Below, piece by piece: positions 52,662 to 61,357 of a DNA stretch of 64,000 bases. The stretch's first letter is position 1. Each line of letters starts with the position of its first letter. Source of the stretch: Sediminicoccus rosea (GTDB taxonomy: Bacteria > Pseudomonadota > Alphaproteobacteria > Acetobacterales > Acetobacteraceae); the NCBI RefSeq assembly GCF_033547095.1, contig NZ_CP137852.1, forward strand, positions 2,535,501-2,599,500, written 5' to 3'. Below the pieces are notes generated by a model. The model was not told the origin of the DNA and did not search any database. It saw nothing but the letters and a program-made list of their open reading frames with translations. Position numbers and translations under genes: made by a program.

Positions 52662-53907
52662 CCTTCCCCTGTCCGGCGCCCGCCTCTGGGACAGCCTGAT
52701 GGAGATGGCCAGGATCGGCGGCACGGCGAAGGGTGGCTGCAACCGCCAGACGCTGACCGATGTGGATGCCGAGGGCCGCGCGCTCTTCCAGCGCTGGGCG
52801 GAGGCGGCAGGCCTGACCATGAGCCTGGATCGCCTGGGCAACATGGTCTTCCGGCGCGAGGGACGGAATCCGAGCCTGCCGCCGGTCGCCATCGGCAGCC
52901 ATCTCGATACCCAGCCCACCGGCGGCAAGTATGACGGCGTGCTGGGCGTGCTGGCGGGCCTCGAGATCATGCGCGCGCTGCACGAGGCGGGGGCCGAGAC
53001 CGAGGCGCCGCTGCTGCTGATCAACTGGACCAATGAGGAAGGCTCGCGCTTTTCGCCGCCCATGATGGGCAGCGGCGGCGCCATGGGCGTCTTCACCGAG
53101 GCCGAGATCCTGGCCAAGCGCAGCCAGGATGGCGCCGTCTTCGGCGAGGAGCTGCGCCGCATCGGCTGGCAGGGCAGCGCCGACCCGGCGGAGCTGCAGA
53201 AGGTCGGCCACTACCTCGAACTCCATATCGAGCAGGGCAAGCTGCTGGAGGATGGGGGCTTCGACGTCGGCATCGTGACGCACGCCCTGGGCCAGACCTG
53301 GTTCGAGGTGGTGGTGGAGGGCGAGGAAGCGCATGGCGGCTCGCCCATGGCCGGCCGGCGCGATGCGCTCATGGCCGCCGCCCCCCTGATGGCGGCGGTG
53401 GAGGAGATCGCGCTCACCACGCTCGCCCCCTCGGGCGAGAAGGGGCGCGGCACGGTGGGCGTGGTGGAGATCTACCCCTCCAGCCGCAACATCGCGCCCA
53501 GCCGCGTCTTCTTCACCATTGACACGCGCCATGGCGATCCGGCGGCGCTGGAGGAAATGGAAGCGCGCTTTCGCGCCCGTGCCGCGGAACTCGCGCTGGA
53601 GCGGGGTGTGACGATCACCGTCACGCGCTTCTGGCACTCGCCGCTGACGCCCTTCGACGCCGCGCTGATCCAGCGCGCGCGGGACAGTGCCACGGCGCGC
53701 GGCTTCAAGTGGCGCGACATCCCGACCGGCATCGGCCATGACGCGGTCTATATGGCCCGGCGCGTGCCCACGGTGATGGTCTTCTGCCCCTGCCATGGCG
53801 GCCTCAGCCACAATGAGGCCGAGAGCATCACGCCCGAATGGGCCACGGCGGGCCTGCAGGTGCTGGCCGATGCCGCGCTGGCCACGGCGGGGCTGGTCCG
53901 GCCGTGA
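52654..53907 (+). CDS. Zn-dependent hydrolase, N-carbamoyl-L-amino-acid hydrolase type (1)
   Basis: A 417-residue M20-family hydantoinase/carbamoylase. GSHLDTQPTGGKYDGVLG and TNEEGSRFSPPMMGSGGAMG hold metal and substrate residues, and HIEQGKLLE is diagnostic. Family members hydrolyse N-carbamoyl or N-formyl amino acids or ureides. ATG at 52654 gives MHNLPLSG. It is followed by a paralog starting inside its stop codon (GTGA), pointing to tandem duplication. Confidence 0.88.
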   Translation: MHNLPLSGARLWDSLMEMARIGGTAKGGCNRQTLTDVDAEGRALFQRWAEAAGLTMSLDRLGNMVFRREGRNPSLPPVAIGSHLDTQPTGGKYDGVLGVLAGLEIMRALHEAGAETEAPLLLINWTNEEGSRFSPPMMGSGGAMGVFTEAEILAKRSQDGAVFGEELRRIGWQGSADPAELQKVGHYLELHIEQGKLLEDGGFDVGIVTHALGQTWFEVVVEGEEAHGGSPMAGRRDALMAAAPLMAAVEEIALTTLAPSGEKGRGTVGVVEIYPSSRNIAPSRVFFTIDTRHGDPAALEEMEARFRARAAELALERGVTITVTRFWHSPLTPFDAALIQRARDSATARGFKWRDIPTGIGHDAVYMARRVPTVMVFCPCHGGLSHNEAESITPEWATAGLQVLADAALATAGLVRP

Positions 53908-55136
53908 ACCTGCCGCTCTCCGCTGACCGTCTCTGGCAGCGGCTGATGGAGATGGCGGCCATCGGCCCCATTCCCGGCGGCGGCAACAACCGCCCCGCGC
54001 TCTCGGCGCTGGATGGGCAGGCGCGGCATTTGCTGGCGCGCTGGGGCGCGGAGATCGGGCTGACGCTCACGGTGGATCGCCTCGGCAACATGGCGCTGCG
54101 GCGGGAGGGGCGGGACCCCAGGCGCAAGCCCGTGCTGGTGGGCAGCCATCTCGACACCCAGCCCACCGGCGGCAAGTTCGACGGACCCTATGGCGTGCTG
54201 GCGGGCCTCGAGATTCTGCATGCGCTGCATGAAAGCGGCACGGTCACCGAGGCGCCGATCATCCTGGTGAACTGGACCAGCGAGGAAGGCTGCCGCTTCA
54301 GCCCCTCCATGATTGGCGCGGCCGGCGCCATGGGCGTGCTCGGCGAGGCCGAGGTGCTGGCCCGTCCCGCGCTGGATGACGGCCAGCCCTATGGCGCCGC
54401 ACTCGTCGCCACCGGCTGGAACGGCACGGCCGACCCCGCGGGCTTGCAGGACGCCGCTGCCTATTTCGAGGCGCATATCGAGCAGGGCTCGGTGCTGGAG
54501 AGCGGGGGTTACGACCTCGGCATCGTCACCGGCGGTTTCGCCACCGAGCGCGCGCTGGTCACGGTCACGGGCGAGACGAGCCATGCCGGCACCACGCCCA
54601 TGGAGATGCGGCGCGACGCCGTGCTGGCGGCGGCCGAGATGATCTCCGCCGGCGAGGCCATCCTGCATCGTATCGCACCCGAGGCGCGGATGACGGTGTG
54701 CCGGTTCCTGGTGGATCCCGGCGCGGATGGCGTGGTGCCGGGCGAGGTGCGCTTCGCCTTCGAATACCGCCACCCCTCCGACGCCGTGCTGGCGCAACTG
54801 CTGGCCGAGGCTGACGCCGCCATGGCCGGCATCGCCGCGCGCCGTGGCCTGAGCGTGCGGCGCGAGCCTTATTGGAGCTTCGCTGCCGTGCATTTCGACG
54901 CGGGGCTCGCCGCCCGCCTGCGTGCCAGCGCCGACCGCCACGGCTATCGCCATCGCGACATCCTCTCGGGCGCCGGGCATGACGCCTATCACGCGGCGGC
55001 GCGCATGCCGGCGGTGATGCTCTTCATCCCCTGCCATGGCGGCATCAGCCACCACCCGAGCGAGTCCATCTCACGCGACTGGGCGGAGAAGGGGCTGCGC
55101 GTACTGGCGGACGCCGTGCTGGAGACGGCGCGTTGA
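53904..55136 (+). CDS. Zn-dependent hydrolase, N-carbamoyl-L-amino-acid hydrolase type (2)
   Basis: A 410-residue paralog of the preceding enzyme, with the same layout: NLPLSADRLWQRLMEMAAIG, GSHLDTQPTGGKFDGPYG, TSEEGCRFSPSMIGAAGAMG, HIEQGSVLE. The two differ widely between motifs, so they probably differ in substrate. The GTG start at 53904 overlaps the upstream stop. Confidence 0.88.
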   Translation: MNLPLSADRLWQRLMEMAAIGPIPGGGNNRPALSALDGQARHLLARWGAEIGLTLTVDRLGNMALRREGRDPRRKPVLVGSHLDTQPTGGKFDGPYGVLAGLEILHALHESGTVTEAPIILVNWTSEEGCRFSPSMIGAAGAMGVLGEAEVLARPALDDGQPYGAALVATGWNGTADPAGLQDAAAYFEAHIEQGSVLESGGYDLGIVTGGFATERALVTVTGETSHAGTTPMEMRRDAVLAAAEMISAGEAILHRIAPEARMTVCRFLVDPGADGVVPGEVRFAFEYRHPSDAVLAQLLAEADAAMAGIAARRGLSVRREPYWSFAAVHFDAGLAARLRASADRHGYRHRDILSGAGHDAYHAAARMPAVMLFIPCHGGISHHPSESISRDWAEKGLRVLADAVLETAR

Positions 55137-55633
55137 CGCCCATACTGACCAGCGAGCGGCTCACCCTGCGCGAATTCCGCGCCGAGGATTTCGAGCCCTT
55201 CGCCGATTTCTGGGGCAGCGAGGCCTCGCGGTTCGTGGGCGGGCCCTGCACCCGTGCCGATGCCTGGCGCCGCATGGCCATGTATGCCGGCCATCGCGTG
55301 CTGCGCGGCTATGGCATCTGGGCGGTGGAACTCACCGGCGAGGGCAGCGTGGTTGGCCAGGCGGGGCTCTGGTTCCCCGAAGCCTGGCCCGAGCCCGAAA
55401 TCCACTGGACACTCTTCCCCGCCCATCAGGGCCGGGGCTATGCCACCGAGGCCGCGCGCGCCATCCGCCGCCACGCCCGGGATGATCTGGGCTTCACGCG
55501 CCTGGTGAGCTGTATCGAACCCGCCAATGAAGCCTCCGTCCGGGTCGCCCTGCGGCTGGGCGCGACGCGCGAGGGCTCCGTCACGGTGCCACCGCGGGTC
55601 ATGGATCTCTATCGCCACAACATGGATTTCTGA
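55133..55633 (+). CDS. GNAT-family N-acetyltransferase (RimJ/RimL type)
   Basis: A 166-residue acetyltransferase: LTSERLTLREFRAEDFEPFA at the start, acetyl-CoA loop HQGRGYATEAARAI, then IEPANEASVRVALRLG. The TTG at 55133 overlaps the upstream stop (TTGA), with GGAG 8 bases before it. Substrate unknown; could acetylate an amino acid product of the neighbouring hydrolases. Confidence 0.85.
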   Translation: MTPILTSERLTLREFRAEDFEPFADFWGSEASRFVGGPCTRADAWRRMAMYAGHRVLRGYGIWAVELTGEGSVVGQAGLWFPEAWPEPEIHWTLFPAHQGRGYATEAARAIRRHARDDLGFTRLVSCIEPANEASVRVALRLGATREGSVTVPPRVMDLYRHNMDF

Positions 55634-55635
55634 AC

Positions 55636-57195
55636 ATGCGCATCGCCGTCGCCGGCTTCCTGCACGAGAGCCATTCCTTCGCACCCCGGGCGACCGAGTG
55701 GGTGAATTTCCTGACGCCCGGCGGACTGCCCGCGCTGCAACGCCCGGCCGCGATGATGGAGGGGCTGAAGGGCACTTCCACCTGCGCCTGGGGCGGCATC
55801 ACCGAAGCGATGAAGCATGGCGCCACCATCGCGCCGCTCGGCTGGTGCTTCGCGAACCCCGCCGGCCCGGTGACGCGCGAGGCCTTCGAGCGCATCAGCG
55901 CGATGATCGTGGATGCGCTCTCGGTCGCGCTGGAGGAGGGGCAGCTCGACGGCGTCTTCCTCGACCTGCACGGCGCCATGGTGAGCGATGACTACCCCGA
56001 TGCCGAGGGCGAGCTCATGCGCCGTGTGCGCGCCGTGGTGGGGCCCGCCATGCCGCTCGCCATCACGCTCGACCCGCATGCCAATATGACGCGGCAGATG
56101 GCGGAGCTGGCCGATGTCATCGTGCCCTACCGCACCTATCCGCACGTGGACATGCTGGCGGTGGGCATGCGCGCCATGGCGCTGCTGATCCAGCGCATCC
56201 AGCGCGGTGCGCCCTGGGCCATGGCCTTCCGGGAACTCGACTTCCTCATCCCCATCACCAGCCAATGCACCATGGTGGAGCCGATGGCGGGGGTCATGGC
56301 GACGCGGCTGGAGATCGAGGCCGGGATCGTCGAGCTCGCCTATTGCTTCGGTTTTCCCTACGCGGATTTCCCCGGCTGCGGCCAGGCCATCGCCGCCTAT
56401 GCCGAGACGCCGGAAGCGGCGAGCGCCGCCGCCGCCGCGCTCGCCAAGGAGATCTCGGCGCGCGAGGGCAGCTTCGCCGGCGCCGTGCAGCCGGCGGCCA
56501 AGGCGGTGGCCGAGGCGATCCGCCTCGCCGGCTCCAAGCCCGTCATCATCGCCGACACGCAGGACAATCCCGGCGGCGGCGGCCATGGCGATACGACCGG
56601 GCTGCTCGCCGAACTCATCGCCCAGGACGCGCAGGGTGCCGTGCTGGCACCGATGAACGACGCCGAGAGCGCGGCGGCCTGCCATGCGGCGGGGGAGGGG
56701 GCGACCATCACCCTCGAACTCGGCGGCAAGAGCGATGGCGCGCCGCTGACCGTGACGGGCGTGGTCGAGAAGCTCGGCGATGGCCGCTTCACGCTGACCG
56801 GCCCGATGGGCAAGGGCAATCCTGCGGATCTCGGCCCCTCCGCGCTGCTGCGGATCGGCGGTGTGCGCGTCGTCATCGTCAGTCGCAAGATGCAGGCGCA
56901 TGACCAGTCCATCTTCCTGCAACTCGGCGTGGACCCGGCGCTGCAGAAGATCGTGGCGGTGAAGTCCAGCGTGCATTTCCGCGCGCATTTCCAGCCGATC
57001 GCGGCGAGTGTTCTGGTGGCCGCCGCCCCCGGCCCGGTGGTGGCGGACCCGGCAACGTTGCCCTTCACCGCGCTGCGCGAGGACATGCGCCTGCGCCCGG
57101 GCGACAACCGCCGCTTCGGCTGGCAGAAATACCGCCAGCCCAAGAAGGGGCCGCAATCCGTGCTGGAGATCCCGGAAAAGCCGGCGGAGGAATGA
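55636..57195 (+). CDS. M81 family metallopeptidase (MlrC-like)
   Basis: A 519-residue protein of the MlrC family; in Sphingomonas MlrC degrades linearised microcystin products, but most homologs act on unknown substrates. N-terminal IAVAGFLHESHSFAPR and the segments FLDLHGAMVSDDYPD and TLDPHANMT contain likely zinc residues, and ADTQDNPGGGGHGDTTG is conserved. Last gene of the hydrolase run, 2 bp after the GNAT stop. Confidence 0.87.
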   Translation: MRIAVAGFLHESHSFAPRATEWVNFLTPGGLPALQRPAAMMEGLKGTSTCAWGGITEAMKHGATIAPLGWCFANPAGPVTREAFERISAMIVDALSVALEEGQLDGVFLDLHGAMVSDDYPDAEGELMRRVRAVVGPAMPLAITLDPHANMTRQMAELADVIVPYRTYPHVDMLAVGMRAMALLIQRIQRGAPWAMAFRELDFLIPITSQCTMVEPMAGVMATRLEIEAGIVELAYCFGFPYADFPGCGQAIAAYAETPEAASAAAAALAKEISAREGSFAGAVQPAAKAVAEAIRLAGSKPVIIADTQDNPGGGGHGDTTGLLAELIAQDAQGAVLAPMNDAESAAACHAAGEGATITLELGGKSDGAPLTVTGVVEKLGDGRFTLTGPMGKGNPADLGPSALLRIGGVRVVIVSRKMQAHDQSIFLQLGVDPALQKIVAVKSSVHFRAHFQPIAASVLVAAAPGPVVADPATLPFTALREDMRLRPGDNRRFGWQKYRQPKKGPQSVLEIPEKPAEE

Positions 57196-57213
57196 GCGCT
57201 TGGGCGGCGCGGC

Positions 57214-58842
57214 TCAGGCCGCGCTCGCCATCTCCCGCCCGCGGATGAAGTCGCTGGCTTTCTCCGCGATCATCAGCGTCGTGGCATAGGTGTTGGCGCT
57301 GACCATGGCCGGCATGATGGAGGCGTCCACCACGCGCAGCCCGGTCATGCCGTGCACCCGCAGCCGGTCATCCACGACCGCCGTCGGGTCCTCGGCCGGC
57401 CCCATGCGGGCGGTGCCGATCAGGTGGTAGGTGGTGCTGCCATTCTTGAAGGCGAAGTCCAGCAGCTCGTCATCCGTCTGCACATCGGGGCCGGGCAGCG
57501 TCTCCTGGTCCACGAAGGGGGCGAGCTCGGGCGTGGAGAGCATGCGGCGCAACAGGCGCATGCCGCCGATGTGCACGCGGCGGTCCATCTCGTCGGAGAG
57601 GTAGTTGGGCTGGATCTCCGGATCCTCGAAGACGTCCGTGCTGCGCGCGCGCACCCAGCCCTTGCTCTCGGGGCGGTGCTGCCAGGCGCCGGCGGTCATG
57701 CCGGGATAGTCGTCCAGCACATAGACCATGCCCTCCTTGTAGGAGCCGGGCGTGAAGACGCATTGCAGGTCCGGCTGGTCCAGCCCCTCGAAGCTCTTCC
57801 AGAAGACGTGGGCGTGGCTGGGCGCGGTGGCGAGGATGTTGGGCTGGCCCGTGCCCCAGCGCAGCAGCTGCTTGCCGAGGTTGAGGCCCTTCGAGAGTTC
57901 GTTCAGCGTCATCGTGCCCGGCTTGGCGCGCATGACGAAGCGGCTCGCATAGTGGTCGCGGAAATTCTCGCCGACGCCGGCGAGCTCGTGCTGCACCGCC
58001 ACACCCAGCTTCTGCAGCAGCCAGCCCGGGCCGATGCCCGAGACCTGCAGCAGCCGCGCGGTGTTGGCCGTGCCGCCGGAGAGGATCACCTCGCGCCGCG
58101 CGCGCACCTCGACGGGCTTGCCGCCGCGCTCGGAGAGGTAGCGCACGCCGACGGCGCGCTTGCCCTCCAGGATGATCTCGCAGGCCCGGGCATTGGTCCG
58201 CAGCGAGAGGTTGGGCCGGTTCAGCGCATTGTGCAGGAAGGCACGGTAGGCGCTGACGCGGCGGCCGTTCAGGATGGCACGCTGGAAATAGCCGACACCC
58301 GCCTGGTCCCCGCTGTTGTAGTCGGGGTTGCGCGGAATCCCGAGGCCGACGCAGCCGGCAATGAAGGCCTCGGTCACCGGATGGATCCAGTCCATGTCGG
58401 TGACGGGAATGCCCTCGGTGCGGCCGCGCCGCTCGGGGTCGCCATAGCCGATGCGGCGTTCGGTGCGCATGAAGTAGGGCAGGCAATCGGCGTAGCCCCA
58501 GCCGCGATTGCCACGCTGCGCCCAATGGTCGAGGTCGTTCGGCTGTCCGCGGTTGTAGATCATTCCGTTGACGGAGGAGGAGCCGCCCAGCGTGCGGCCC
58601 TGGACGGTGGCGATGCGCCGCCCGCCCGTGCGTTCGGTGGGTTCGGTGCTGAACTGCCAGGTCACACCCGGGTCCTTCAGCGTCTTGATGAAGCCGGCGG
58701 GGATGTGGATGAAGGGGTTGCGGTCCTTGGGGCCGGCTTCCAGCACGCAGACGCTGGATTGCGCGTCCTCGCTGAGGCGTGCTGCGAGCAGCGAACCCGC
58801 CGCCCCGCAGCCCACGATCACATAGTCGAATTCATCCGCCAT
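57214..58842 (-). CDS. GMC-family FAD-dependent oxidoreductase
   Basis: A 542-residue flavoprotein resembling choline dehydrogenase or alcohol dehydrogenases. It has the FAD-binding start FDYVIVGCGAAGSLLAARLS, GRTLGGSSSVNGMIYNRGQP (GMC signature 1), and a C-terminal NTYATTLMIAEKASDFI. Substrate unknown. ATG 58842 chosen because it precedes the dinucleotide fold directly. Convergent with the M81 gene. Confidence 0.9.
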   Translation of the reverse strand: MADEFDYVIVGCGAAGSLLAARLSEDAQSSVCVLEAGPKDRNPFIHIPAGFIKTLKDPGVTWQFSTEPTERTGGRRIATVQGRTLGGSSSVNGMIYNRGQPNDLDHWAQRGNRGWGYADCLPYFMRTERRIGYGDPERRGRTEGIPVTDMDWIHPVTEAFIAGCVGLGIPRNPDYNSGDQAGVGYFQRAILNGRRVSAYRAFLHNALNRPNLSLRTNARACEIILEGKRAVGVRYLSERGGKPVEVRARREVILSGGTANTARLLQVSGIGPGWLLQKLGVAVQHELAGVGENFRDHYASRFVMRAKPGTMTLNELSKGLNLGKQLLRWGTGQPNILATAPSHAHVFWKSFEGLDQPDLQCVFTPGSYKEGMVYVLDDYPGMTAGAWQHRPESKGWVRARSTDVFEDPEIQPNYLSDEMDRRVHIGGMRLLRRMLSTPELAPFVDQETLPGPDVQTDDELLDFAFKNGSTTYHLIGTARMGPAEDPTAVVDDRLRVHGMTGLRVVDASIMPAMVSANTYATTLMIAEKASDFIRGREMASAA

Positions 58843-59040
58843 GGCGCTTCCCCCGGTGTCGGCGGAGCCTAGCAAGAGGAATGCAGCCGAGCCAACACGG
58901 GGGAGGGCTGCGCCCCACCGCCTCTTGCCGTGCGTTTCATCTCGTCTCAAGATTTATATGAGGCAAGGCAAAGGCGGGATGGCGCGGGGCGGTCGTGACC
59001 GTTTCCCTCGGCGCTCCGCGTCGGAAAGGACCAGAGGGTG

Positions 59041-60609
59041 ATGCGGCTTGGGATCGGAAGGGCGGCCCTGGCCGTCCTGGCTTTGGCACAGGTCACGCTC
59101 CTTGCTCTCCCGGCCTTCGCGCAGCAGAGCAGCTGGGTCTGCTTCATCGAGGGCGGCAAGCGCGAGCCCGCGCATTTCGAGCCCAATGGCAATGTCTATG
59201 TCGGCCGCCACGCGACGACGGAGGGTCTCGCCTTCACCGAGGCCATCGAGGCCTGCGAGCGGGGCGAGGGCAACCGCGCCGCCTGCCAGGGCCAGATGAC
59301 GCCGGGCGCGATCTGCCGCGAGATGGATGCGCAGCGCGCCGCCGCCTACCAGCCCGTCTTTCGCCGCCCGATGAACGTGACGCCGGGCGACTACCAGTGC
59401 GAGGCGCGCGGCACGGCGCCGATCGGCTATGGGGTGGGCTGGAACGGCCAGTTCCATTCCACCACCAACCCCGACTACCAGGCCGCGCGCCGCGCCATGG
59501 AGGCGCTCTGCACCAGCGCCACCTGCGAGCCGATGCGCTGCTTCCGGCGCTCGGGCACGCCACCGCAGCAGACGCAGCCCCAGCCAGCGGCGGGCGGTGG
59601 TGGAGGCGGCGGCACGCCGGCCGCACAGAATTTCCAGCCCGGCCAGGTGCAGTATTTCTGGCGCCAGGTCGGCGGCAATTGGCGCGGCCAGACCATTCAG
59701 AGCAACGTCCAGGCCTGCAACTACGCGAGTGCGGAGGCCTGCGATGCCGGCAATGTCCGCGCCTATGCCCCCGGCGCCACGCAGTCGCTGCATCTCAATG
59801 GCTGCAACGCGCCGCCCATCCAGGTGCAATGCGTGGTGGAGGCACGCAGTGCGCCGCCACCGCCCCCCCGGCCGGTGACGCCCCCTTCAGCGGGCGCGCC
59901 CCCACCGCCTTCGCCCGACTCCTTGGCCCAGCCGGGCCGCCCGGGCTGGACGGTGGATGCCCGCAACGGCTGCTGGGTGTGGAACGATGTTCCCCGTCCT
60001 GGCGAGACGGTCACCTGGGATGGCGCCTGCCCGCGCGGCCCGGCTGAAGGGCCGGGCAGCGGCGAGTGGCGCTGGACAGCGGATGGCCAGGCGCGCGTGG
60101 CCCGCTTCGAGGGCCCGCGGCGCGAGGGACGTGCGCATGGCCCGGGTATCTACATCTTCGCCAACGGCAACCGCTATGACGGCATGTACCAGGATGGCCG
60201 CCAGCAGGGGCGCGGCGTCTACACCTGGGCCAATGGCGACCAATATGAGGGCGCTTTCGTGGATGGCCGCCGCACCGGCCGCGGGACCCTCACTCGGGCC
60301 AATGGCGACCGTTATGTGGGCGAGTACCTCGATGGGCAGCGCCACGGTCAGGGCCGGCAGACCTTCGCGGGGGGCGACACCTACGAGGGCAGTTTCCTGG
60401 GCAACAAGTTTCATGGCCAGGGGGTCTATGTCTGGCGAAGCGGCAATCGCTACTCGGGCGAGTGGAAGGCGGATCGGCCCGATGGCCAGGGCGAATTCTA
60501 TGTCGCCACGACACGCAGCACCTATCGCGGCACCTGGGTCGATGGCTGCTATCGCGGCGCGGATGGCCGCCGGGCCTCGGCGGCGCGTCCCTTGAGCGAG
60601 TGCCGGTAG
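59041..60609 (+). CDS. Secreted MORN-repeat protein
   Basis: A 522-residue exported protein. Signal peptide MRLGIGRAALAVLALAQVTL to about AFAQ. A cysteine-rich region (about 30-170) is followed by proline-rich linkers and then at least five MORN repeats (from YDGMYQDGRQQGRGVYTWAN to YSGEWKADRPDGQGEF), with one degenerate repeat before them. In bacteria MORN proteins are poorly understood. It converges on flgH with 16 bp between and is not part of that operon. Confidence 0.85.
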   Translation: MRLGIGRAALAVLALAQVTLLALPAFAQQSSWVCFIEGGKREPAHFEPNGNVYVGRHATTEGLAFTEAIEACERGEGNRAACQGQMTPGAICREMDAQRAAAYQPVFRRPMNVTPGDYQCEARGTAPIGYGVGWNGQFHSTTNPDYQAARRAMEALCTSATCEPMRCFRRSGTPPQQTQPQPAAGGGGGGGTPAAQNFQPGQVQYFWRQVGGNWRGQTIQSNVQACNYASAEACDAGNVRAYAPGATQSLHLNGCNAPPIQVQCVVEARSAPPPPPRPVTPPSAGAPPPPSPDSLAQPGRPGWTVDARNGCWVWNDVPRPGETVTWDGACPRGPAEGPGSGEWRWTADGQARVARFEGPRREGRAHGPGIYIFANGNRYDGMYQDGRQQGRGVYTWANGDQYEGAFVDGRRTGRGTLTRANGDRYVGEYLDGQRHGQGRQTFAGGDTYEGSFLGNKFHGQGVYVWRSGNRYSGEWKADRPDGQGEFYVATTRSTYRGTWVDGCYRGADGRRASAARPLSECR

Positions 60610-60625
60610 CGGCGCGCGGCCGACC

Positions 60626-61357
60626 TCAGAAGGGCGAGATGATATCGAGCAGTTGCTGCCCGAGCCGCGGCTGCTGGATGTCGGAGAGCGATCCCCGCCC
60701 GCCATAGGAGATGCGCGCCTCGGCCAGCCGGTCATGCCGCACCGTGTTGTCGCTCGCGATGTCCTGCGGGCGGAGGATGCCTTGCAGCGAGAGCTCGCGC
60801 ATCTCGTTGTTCACCCGCACCTCCTGCCGCGCCATCACCACCATGTTGCCGTTGGGCAGCGTCTGCGTGACGGTGCCGGCGAGGCGGAGATTCACCGTCT
60901 CGTTCCGCCGCACATTGCCGTTGCCGTCGCTGTTGCCGGCGCTGTCGGTGTTGAGCAGGGCCGCGGGGTCGGCGCCGGGCGGATAAAGGCGGCGGGGCAC
61001 GCGTTCCTGGCCGTAGAGATTGACCGCGGCGGCCGTCTCGCTGCCGGTGCGGCTGCGCTGCGTGCGATTGGCGAGCTGCGCGTCGTCGTCAATCGTGACG
61101 AGGATGGTGATGAGGTCCCCCACCTGGGCCGCGCGCTGGTCGCGCAGGAAGGTGCGGCTGCCCGGGCGCCAGAGCGAATTGGCCAGCGGCGGCGCCTCCT
61201 GCGGGGCCGGCATGGGCATGGAGACGGGGCGCCAGCGCGGGTCCTGCGTCGGGTCCGTCACCGGCGTGAAATCCGGCGCGCGGCCGATGCGCGAAAGGCG
61301 CTCGGCCTGGCCGCAGGCGGCCAGCGCCAGCGGCAGAAGAATCAGGGCGGCCTTCAT
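60626..61357 (-). CDS. flgH: Flagellar L-ring protein
   Basis: A 243-residue outer-membrane lipoprotein that forms the L-ring bushing around the rod. The lipobox LALAACG gives the acylated Cys at residue 15. Family segments are SLWRPGSRTFLRDQRAAQVG, DLITILVTI and the C-terminal RISYGGRGSLSDIQQ. It overlaps flgA by 4 bp and ends the flgFGAH run. Confidence 0.95.
   Translation of the reverse strand: MKAALILLPLALAACGQAERLSRIGRAPDFTPVTDPTQDPRWRPVSMPMPAPQEAPPLANSLWRPGSRTFLRDQRAAQVGDLITILVTIDDDAQLANRTQRSRTGSETAAAVNLYGQERVPRRLYPPGADPAALLNTDSAGNSDGNGNVRRNETVNLRLAGTVTQTLPNGNMVVMARQEVRVNNEMRELSLQGILRPQDIASDNTVRHDRLAEARISYGGRGSLSDIQQPRLGQQLLDIISPF

Noticed and set aside
51312-53162. Long upstream extension of the acetylpolyamine-type deacetylase
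   Set aside because: The extension runs antisense through the ArgE-like gene; the deacetylase family start MKAFHHP lies at 51305-51311.
58843-59040. AT-rich inverted repeat CTCAAGATTTATATGAG between the GMC gene and the MORN gene
   Set aside because: Only the outer four bases pair, and no -35/-10 pair with good spacing was found; it may belong to a promoter but cannot be supported.
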